Assembly: GCA_964583185.1 (NCBI GenBank)
Contig: CAZOVL010000084.1
Coordinates: 1 to 11,855, forward strand
Direction of reading: 5' to 3'
DNA from: Bacteroides_E sp964583185
GTDB taxonomy: Bacteria > Bacteroidota > Bacteroidia > Bacteroidales > Bacteroidaceae
DNA length: 11,855 bases
Shown here piece by piece: positions 7,645-11,855 of this stretch (positions are counted from its first letter, which is position 1; each line of letters starts with the position of its first letter). Made by a program: the position numbers and the translations under genes. The notes below the pieces were generated by a model. The model saw nothing but the letters and a program-made list of their open reading frames with translations, made no database searches and was not told where the DNA came from.

Positions 7645-7706
7645 AATTGCACATAAAGTATTACGTAACAGTAAATACCAATACTTTATGTGCAATTTCT
7701 TTTTAA
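7645..7706. terminator. Strong hairpin terminator between convergent glp and ktr units
   Basis: Positions 7645-7662 (AATTGCACATAAAGTATT) pair perfectly with 7680-7697, an 18-bp stem around a 17-base loop. On the + strand a T-rich run (TTTCTTTTTA) follows directly, as expected for an intrinsic terminator of the glpABC transcript. The mirror strand is only moderately T-rich. The structure lies 53 bases beyond the ktrA stop on the opposite strand, so it may stop both converging transcripts. Confidence 0.85.
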
Positions 7707-7758
7707 ATCAACCAACGACTCCGTAAAATCCATAATTAGTCAAAACCACCCCCTCTAT

Positions 7759-8445
7759 CTATTTCAACTTAACAAAAGAGTTTATATCTTTATTTGCTCC
7801 ATAAACCACCAAAATATCTCCCTCTTCCAGTTTAGTATCCGGTGAAGGAATACCTTGTACATAAGGAATGACTTTTGTTTTCCCAATATAGCTATGGACT
7901 TCTTTGTTTTTTATAATTGTTAAAATCAGAATGTTAAAGATGTTTCTAAAACCAATTTCCAAGATGCTCTTTCCCACTAAATTTGAAGGAACAACGACCT
8001 CAACAATACTATAGTTATTATTCAACTCGTAAGAGTCTACTATATTCTTAAAGACAAGTCTTTTTGCCCAACGCTCTGCAGATTCCTCCTCGGGTCGCAT
8101 AATTTCTTTAACTCCAATGGCTTGAAGTACATTCTCGTGCAATGGGTTTAGTGATCGTCCAATTAGACGCTTTACATTCAAATTTTTAAATGTTGCTGTA
8201 GCCATTATGTTCGATCCTTTATCATCCCGAATACAAACAATTACGGCATCCGTATTTTCCAAGGGCAAGCTGGTCAAAGCATCCACATCCAAAGCATTCA
8301 GACAGATGGCATGGGTAATTTTATCTTTCATACGGTTTACCTTATCCATATTCATATCCACACCAATCACCTCATTTCCTAGTTCTATTAGCTTTACAGC
8401 TAACGAAGAACCAAAAGAGCCTAACCCTACAATTATATATCTCAT
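7759..8445 (-). CDS. ktrA: Potassium uptake regulatory subunit, RCK/TrkA-N family (KtrA-like)
   Basis: Cytoplasmic ring-forming subunit that binds nucleotides and gates the KtrB potassium channel. It has 228 residues, the size of single-unit KtrA proteins (about 220) rather than the doubled E. coli TrkA (458). The N-terminal Rossmann fold starts MRYIIVGLGSFGSS, with GLGSFG at 7-12 and the ribose-binding acidic residue D30 (IGVDMN) at the end of the second strand. Residues from about 140 to 228 form the RCK_C ligand domain (VGKSILEIGFR ... LEEGDILVVYG). It lies 13 bases after ktrB on the same strand and was probably translated from the same mRNA. It ends in TAG. The symbol follows architecture; databases may call it trkA. 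Confidence 0.92.
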   Translation of the reverse strand: MRYIIVGLGSFGSSLAVKLIELGNEVIGVDMNMDKVNRMKDKITHAICLNALDVDALTSLPLENTDAVIVCIRDDKGSNIMATATFKNLNVKRLIGRSLNPLHENVLQAIGVKEIMRPEEESAERWAKRLVFKNIVDSYELNNNYSIVEVVVPSNLVGKSILEIGFRNIFNILILTIIKNKEVHSYIGKTKVIPYVQGIPSPDTKLEEGDILVVYGANKDINSFVKLK

Positions 8446-8458
8446 ACCAATAAATGTT

Positions 8459-9850
8459 TTAATTAATTAATATTTCTTCTGATGGATATCTATAACTTGT
8501 TGTCCTTACTTTCTTAATAAAAGCTATAACTACAGTCAGCATTGTAATTCTACCGGTAAACATAAGCAAGATTACAACGAATTTACTGGCACTACTTATG
8601 TCTGCAGTAATACCAAGACTTAAACCCACCGTGCTATATGCAGAAACACATTCAAAAACAATATCCAACAGCCGGAGATTAGAATCAAAAAAAGAGATAG
8701 AAAGCACCCCTAAACTAATAACAATAAGAGATAACATTATAGTCGCAAATGCTCTAGACACGGTTATATCGGCTATTTTTCTGCGACCTAACTCTATTGC
8801 CTTTTTCCCCTGAGCCAAATTTATAATATTAAGTATGGCTACAGCAAAAGTACTGGTTTTAATACCTCCTCCGGTTGATGCAGGTGAAGCACCAATCCAC
8901 ATCAACATAATAATCACCAAAAGAGAAGATAAATGGAGTTCATTATAATTTATGGAATTAAATCCTGCAGTACGAGGTGATGTTGCAGTAAACAAAGCAG
9001 TCACCCATTTTCCTACCTCCTGATGTGTGCTTAAAACATTATTATACTCGTTAAACAAAATAAAGAGGGTTCCTACAACAATGAGAACAGCAACTGTTAT
9101 GAGATTTATCTTAGTACCTAACGTTAAAATCCGAGGACGATACAAGTCTTTTTCCGATTTTATTTTTCCTAATAAAACTTTAAACAGATGTTTTATATAT
9201 TTCAGGATATTAATAACGACAGGAAACCCCAGCCCTCCGATAACAAGTAAACTGATTAAACTCAATTGGAAAGGATAGTTATTGACAAAACCATCCTCCA
9301 TTATACCTTGTGGTAACGTGGAGAACCCTGCATTACAAAAAGCGGAAATAGAATGAAAGACAGAAAGGTATATTCTGTCAAACAAAGAGGGAATTAAAGT
9401 CTTACTCAAACTAGAGTAAATAAAAAAAGCTCCTATTGCTTCAAGAAAGAGTGTTATTCCTAATATGTTTTTCAAGGTTTTAAAAACATCTCCTAATTTA
9501 TTAATGCTGGCAATGCTACTCAATACTATTTGATTTTCATAAGAAGAGCCCATCTTGAAAAAATGACTAAAAGAACTGGCAAAGGTTAGAACACCTAGTC
9601 CTCCCAATTGAATAAGCAACAGAATAAAAGTCTGCCCCCAAATTGTAAACGTGGCACTAGTATCTACTACTGCTAATCCGGTTACACAACTTGCACTAGT
9701 AGAGGTAAATAAAGCATCTATAAAAGAGATATTAGTGTAAGTAGAAAAAGGCAGCAATAAAAGTAAAGTGCCTAAAGCAACTAAAATAAAAAAGCTACTT
9801 ACAAACAACAACGCCGGGTTTAGCTTAAAGTATCTATAAAATCCCTTCAT
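8459..9850 (-). CDS. ktrB: Potassium uptake channel subunit, TrkH/KtrB family
   Basis: Inner-membrane potassium translocating subunit, 463 residues from the chosen start, with the fourfold M1-P-M2 repeat of the SKT superfamily. All four selectivity-filter glycines are visible: CVTGL (G58), CNAGF (G175), RTAGF (G296) and STVGL (G409). The gating loop in the third repeat is SPASTGGGIKTSTF, and the conserved arginine of the last helix appears in FTGRITMLTVV. The C-terminus YPSEEILIN matches KtrB-type endings. The frame is open to an upstream ATG at 9901, which would add 17 polar residues. I chose the ATG at 9850 (MKGFYRYFKLNPALL) because family members start near there. ktrA follows 13 bases downstream. 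No consensus promoter is evident upstream. Confidence 0.93.
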   Translation of the reverse strand: MKGFYRYFKLNPALLFVSSFFILVALGTLLLLLPFSTYTNISFIDALFTSTSASCVTGLAVVDTSATFTIWGQTFILLLIQLGGLGVLTFASSFSHFFKMGSSYENQIVLSSIASINKLGDVFKTLKNILGITLFLEAIGAFFIYSSLSKTLIPSLFDRIYLSVFHSISAFCNAGFSTLPQGIMEDGFVNNYPFQLSLISLLVIGGLGFPVVINILKYIKHLFKVLLGKIKSEKDLYRPRILTLGTKINLITVAVLIVVGTLFILFNEYNNVLSTHQEVGKWVTALFTATSPRTAGFNSINYNELHLSSLLVIIMLMWIGASPASTGGGIKTSTFAVAILNIINLAQGKKAIELGRRKIADITVSRAFATIMLSLIVISLGVLSISFFDSNLRLLDIVFECVSAYSTVGLSLGITADISSASKFVVILLMFTGRITMLTVVIAFIKKVRTTSYRYPSEEILIN

Positions 9851-10110
9851 TTTAATGAGTCTTAAATCTTTCTTAAAGACCTGTACATTACAAAAGGTCA
9901 AAGCACTTTAGTCAACCTTTCTAATGATCAAATTTTTACAGACTTCAATTTTAAATATAATCCTTATCCTCTATTATACCATCAAACATCACTAAAAAAT
10001 CAATCTTTTTAACTCTATTTCATTCAAAATAATTCCATTTAAATGAAAGGATTTAAGGTGGAATGACTTTTTCCTGACAAAAAAAGAACATTACACCCAA
10101 AAATATATTC

Positions 10111-10124
10111 TCTTTTGCAAAAGA
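10111..10124. repeat. 14-bp perfect palindrome
   Basis: TCTTTTGCAAAAGA reads the same on both strands. It stands about 260 bp upstream of the chosen ktrB start, in otherwise featureless A/T-rich sequence. A dimeric regulator site is possible. In such A/T-rich DNA chance is also possible. Confidence 0.4.
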
Positions 10125-10321
10125 AGTTGCAATATACTCTATACCATTTTTACTCATTTCCCACCTACAAAAGCCAGAACTAATCTTTTAAATTCGCCAA
10201 TTAAACATTTGCAGAATAAGTCCACGTTTTTGCTTATTGCAGCCAACACTATTGATGTATAATAGTAAATTTGACTATTGCATAAACACAAAAACTAAAA
10301 TTTAGCAATATATAAATTATA

Positions 10322-10378
10322 TAACTTTTTTATTATAACACTGTTTTCTTGAGGTTTTAATCTATAATAAAAAAGTTA
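10322..10378. repeat. 16-bp perfect inverted repeat beside a terminator
   Basis: TAACTTTTTTATTATA (10322-10337) pairs without mismatch with 10363-10378 around a 25-base loop. Only two bases separate it from the hairpin at 10381-10411. Either strand would give an A/U-rich stem, and the arm itself holds a six-base T-run. It may be part of a structured transcript, or an extra terminator for doxX on the - strand. Confidence 0.65.
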
Positions 10379-10380
10379 GG

Positions 10381-10426
10381 CGAGGTAGTACCATTGAAAA
10401 ACACTACCTCGTTTTTATTTTTATAT
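10381..10426. terminator. Intrinsic terminator, better on the + strand
   Basis: CGAGGTAGT (10381-10389) pairs perfectly with ACTACCTCG (10403-10411) around a 13-base loop. On + it is followed at once by TTTTTATTTTTATATT. On - the hairpin follows the doxX stop by about 60 bases, and its T-run comes only after six bases (CCTAAC then TTTTTT). It can serve doxX, but the stronger form is for a + strand transcript, and no + strand gene is known here. Confidence 0.8.
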
Positions 10427-10471
10427 TCCAAGTAGTTCATTATATAAGCACATACAAGAGTAATTGGTTTT

Positions 10472-10900
10472 TTAGTCCCAAATATACTTACGACTTAGTG
10501 CATATTTCCCTCCACCCATAAAAACAAGAGCTACAGCACCAAAGAAATACAATCCTAATAATTCAACGGCCCATCCTCCAGCAGCATTTAGCGAAAAGAG
10601 ATCACCCATATGACCTAGCAATGCAGCAACTATACAATTTACGGCAAAAACAGAAGCAGCTAAACGTGTACCTAGCCCTAAAATAATAAAAATTGGTGCA
10701 ATGACTTCTCCAACATACACACCATAGGCTAAGAATATAGGCAACCCGGCTTGTTCCACCATACTCTCAATTCCCCCTGCGCCATTTTGCAACTTAAAAA
10801 TCCCATGCAATAACATAAGGATTCCAACAGAAAGTCTAATAACAAGGATACCTAAATCAACTTGTCTTTGTAAAAGGCGATGCTCTAATATTTTTCTCAT
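10472..10900 (-). CDS. DoxX-family inner-membrane protein
   Basis: A 142-residue protein with four predicted membrane segments, at roughly 16-35, 53-76, 79-96 and 109-130. The first helix holds the family-typical RLSVGILMLLHGIFKL, and the second holds GEVIAPIFIILGLGTRLAA with its membrane-embedded Glu. DoxX relatives are linked to quinone-dependent thiosulfate oxidation in archaea and to redox stress complexes in mycobacteria. Most bacterial homologues, including this one, have no defined role. It reads away from the potassium genes' upstream region and lies 139 bases after the metallo-hydrolase stop on the same strand, so the two may or may not share a transcript. No consensus promoter was found in that gap. 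The family assignment is firm and the function is unknown. Confidence 0.85.
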   Translation of the reverse strand: MRKILEHRLLQRQVDLGILVIRLSVGILMLLHGIFKLQNGAGGIESMVEQAGLPIFLAYGVYVGEVIAPIFIILGLGTRLAASVFAVNCIVAALLGHMGDLFSLNAAGGWAVELLGLYFFGAVALVFMGGGKYALSRKYIWD

Positions 10901-11039
10901 ATTAAATAACTGTTATATTATGCATCAAAAACAACAGACGAGGTTAAAAGTTCAATAAAACAGAACAAAATATAAAACAAATAACTAGTATGGTCGCTGC
11001 ATAGAAACAAGCTTAAAAAAACAAAGAGAAGTATCATCT

Positions 11040-11855
11040 TTAATCTATATCGAGCCACCATTCGGAGAACTGCTGTGTACTATCTTTTAAATGAACTAGC
11101 TCCCCAATCATAGGGGTCAATGTTCTATAGCCTACTTCAAGAGCAGCTTGAGACACTTTCTTTAGTGGTTCATCCCAAGGATGTTTAGCCAAAGCATATT
11201 TAGCAGAATGGACAGGAAACAATGCTTCTGCATTCAAATCTTTTGTTGCTTGTACTACCTCCTCCGGCATCATATGAATATATTTCCATTCGGTGTTGTA
11301 TTGTCCATTTTCCAGAATGGCTAAATCTATTTTTTCAAACCGCTCTCCAATTTCCGCAAAATGTTTATCATAACCCCCATCTCCACCAACATAAATCTTC
11401 ATTGTAGGAGTTTCTATAAGAAAAGAAGCCCATAACGACTGATTGGGATATAATCCTCTACCGGAAAAATGCCTTGCAGGCAAACAATGAATAGTAAATC
11501 CTGTATCCAAAGAAAGACTATCGTTCCAATCCATCTCAATAACTTTATTTTGATTGAATTGCCAACGCTCAAAATGTGCTCCAACACCTAGACCACAGAT
11601 TATATTTGACGTGCGACTTTTTAATGACTGAACTGTTGAATAGTCTAAATGATCCCAATGATCGTGTGAAATAAACAGATAATCAATAGGAGGAACATCT
11701 TTTGCTCTATAAAAGTCACTCCCTTTAAAAGGCTTATTGATAAAAGAAACAGGAGAAGCCGCTCCACTCATTACCGGATCAACTAATATTCGCTTTCCAT
11801 CAATTTGTATTAAGTAAGACGAATGTCCAAACCAAACAAGCACATCTTGTTCAAG
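11040..11855 (-). CDS. Metallo-beta-lactamase-fold hydrolase, UlaG/NAPE-PLD-like (5' end outside window)
   Basis: The frame stays open to the window edge (LEQDVLVWFGHSSYLIQIDG), so the true start is outside and 271 codons are visible. The GTG at 11843 is an internal Val, not a start. Relatives of this type usually run to about 350 residues, so an N-terminal segment is missing. Metal-binding motifs are present: HDHWDH (nt 11649-11666), PARHFSGRG with its metal-binding His, GGDGGYD with its bridging Asp, and FPVHSAKYALAKHPWDEP near the C-terminus. The WFGHSS start and ILVDPVMSG are typical of the COG2220 group, which includes L-ascorbate-6-phosphate lactonase UlaG and N-acyl-phosphatidylethanolamine phospholipase D. 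No signal peptide can be judged. The substrate cannot be told from sequence. Confidence 0.9.
   Translation of the reverse strand, partial: LEQDVLVWFGHSSYLIQIDGKRILVDPVMSGAASPVSFINKPFKGSDFYRAKDVPPIDYLFISHDHWDHLDYSTVQSLKSRTSNIICGLGVGAHFERWQFNQNKVIEMDWNDSLSLDTGFTIHCLPARHFSGRGLYPNQSLWASFLIETPTMKIYVGGDGGYDKHFAEIGERFEKIDLAILENGQYNTEWKYIHMMPEEVVQATKDLNAEALFPVHSAKYALAKHPWDEPLKKVSQAALEVGYRTLTPMIGELVHLKDSTQQFSEWWLDID

Larger units (their letters stand above)
9902..10471. other. Long A/T-rich non-coding region upstream of ktrB
   Basis: No convincing gene is seen on either strand. Items present are a CATTTAAATG palindrome (10036-10045), a 14-bp palindrome (10111-10124), a TAAATTTG promoter-like box (10266-10273) inside an AATAGT/ACTATT dyad, a 16-bp inverted repeat (10322-10378) and a terminator (10381-10426). 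For ktrB, the best promoter-like pair on the - strand is TATATTTA (9952-9959) with TTTG (9983-9986). It has one mismatch and a 23-bp spacer, so I do not call it. Confidence 0.6.

Noticed and set aside
9851..9901. ATG at 9901 as the ktrB start
   Set aside because: It adds 17 polar residues not expected before the first helix of this family. The ATG at 9850 fits better, though this is not certain.
11841..11843. GTG at 11843 as the start of the metallo-hydrolase
   Set aside because: The frame remains open beyond it to the window end, and relatives have a longer N-terminus, so it is an internal valine.

Overview
The window looks like a chromosomal segment of a low-GC anaerobic or facultative member of the Bacteroidota, most likely Bacteroidales. 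This rests on three things. Start codons mostly lack Shine-Dalgarno sequences and are preceded by A/T-rich stretches. A textbook Bacteroidetes promoter (TTTG-N19-TAttTTTG) lies upstream of glpA. The glycerol gene set includes an exported barrel-like protein typical of these organisms. The genus cannot be fixed from the sequence alone.

Positions 1-7361, all on the + strand, form a glycerol / glycerol-3-phosphate catabolic cluster. The order is glpK (glycerol kinase, lacking only the first base of its probable ATG), glpF (glycerol channel), a putative outer-membrane beta-barrel protein, then glpA-glpB-glpC (three-subunit anaerobic glycerol-3-phosphate dehydrogenase). The inferred flow is: passage across the outer membrane, possibly through the barrel; GlpF across the inner membrane; GlpK phosphorylation; GlpABC oxidation to dihydroxyacetone phosphate, with electrons passed to the quinone pool. 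A 217-bp gap splits the cluster into glpK-glpF-barrel and glpABC. It carries the glpA promoter, an 18-bp perfect inverted repeat whose right arm covers part of that promoter, and TTTCG motifs phased at 21-22 bp. This is the most unusual structure in the window.

Positions 7362-7758 hold a possible 48-codon small ORF, an 11-bp hairpin directly after it, and a strong 18-bp-stem terminator between the convergent glp and potassium-transport units. On the - strand, ktrB-ktrA (7759-9850) encode a Ktr-type potassium uptake system: a TrkH/KtrB channel subunit and a single-RCK-unit KtrA regulator.

Positions 9851-10471 are non-coding and A/T-rich. They contain palindromes, a 16-bp perfect inverted repeat and a terminator whose better T-run is on the + strand, although no + strand gene leads into it. 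A DoxX-family membrane protein (10472-10900, -) follows. The last gene is a UlaG/NAPE-PLD-like metallo-beta-lactamase-fold hydrolase (11040 to the window end, -) whose N-terminus lies outside the window.

No tRNA, rRNA, CRISPR array, insertion sequence or phage gene was seen. Most genes are ordinary housekeeping or catabolic genes. The less explained features are the glpA upstream region, the barrel protein, the 48-codon ORF and the + strand terminator near 10.4 kb.
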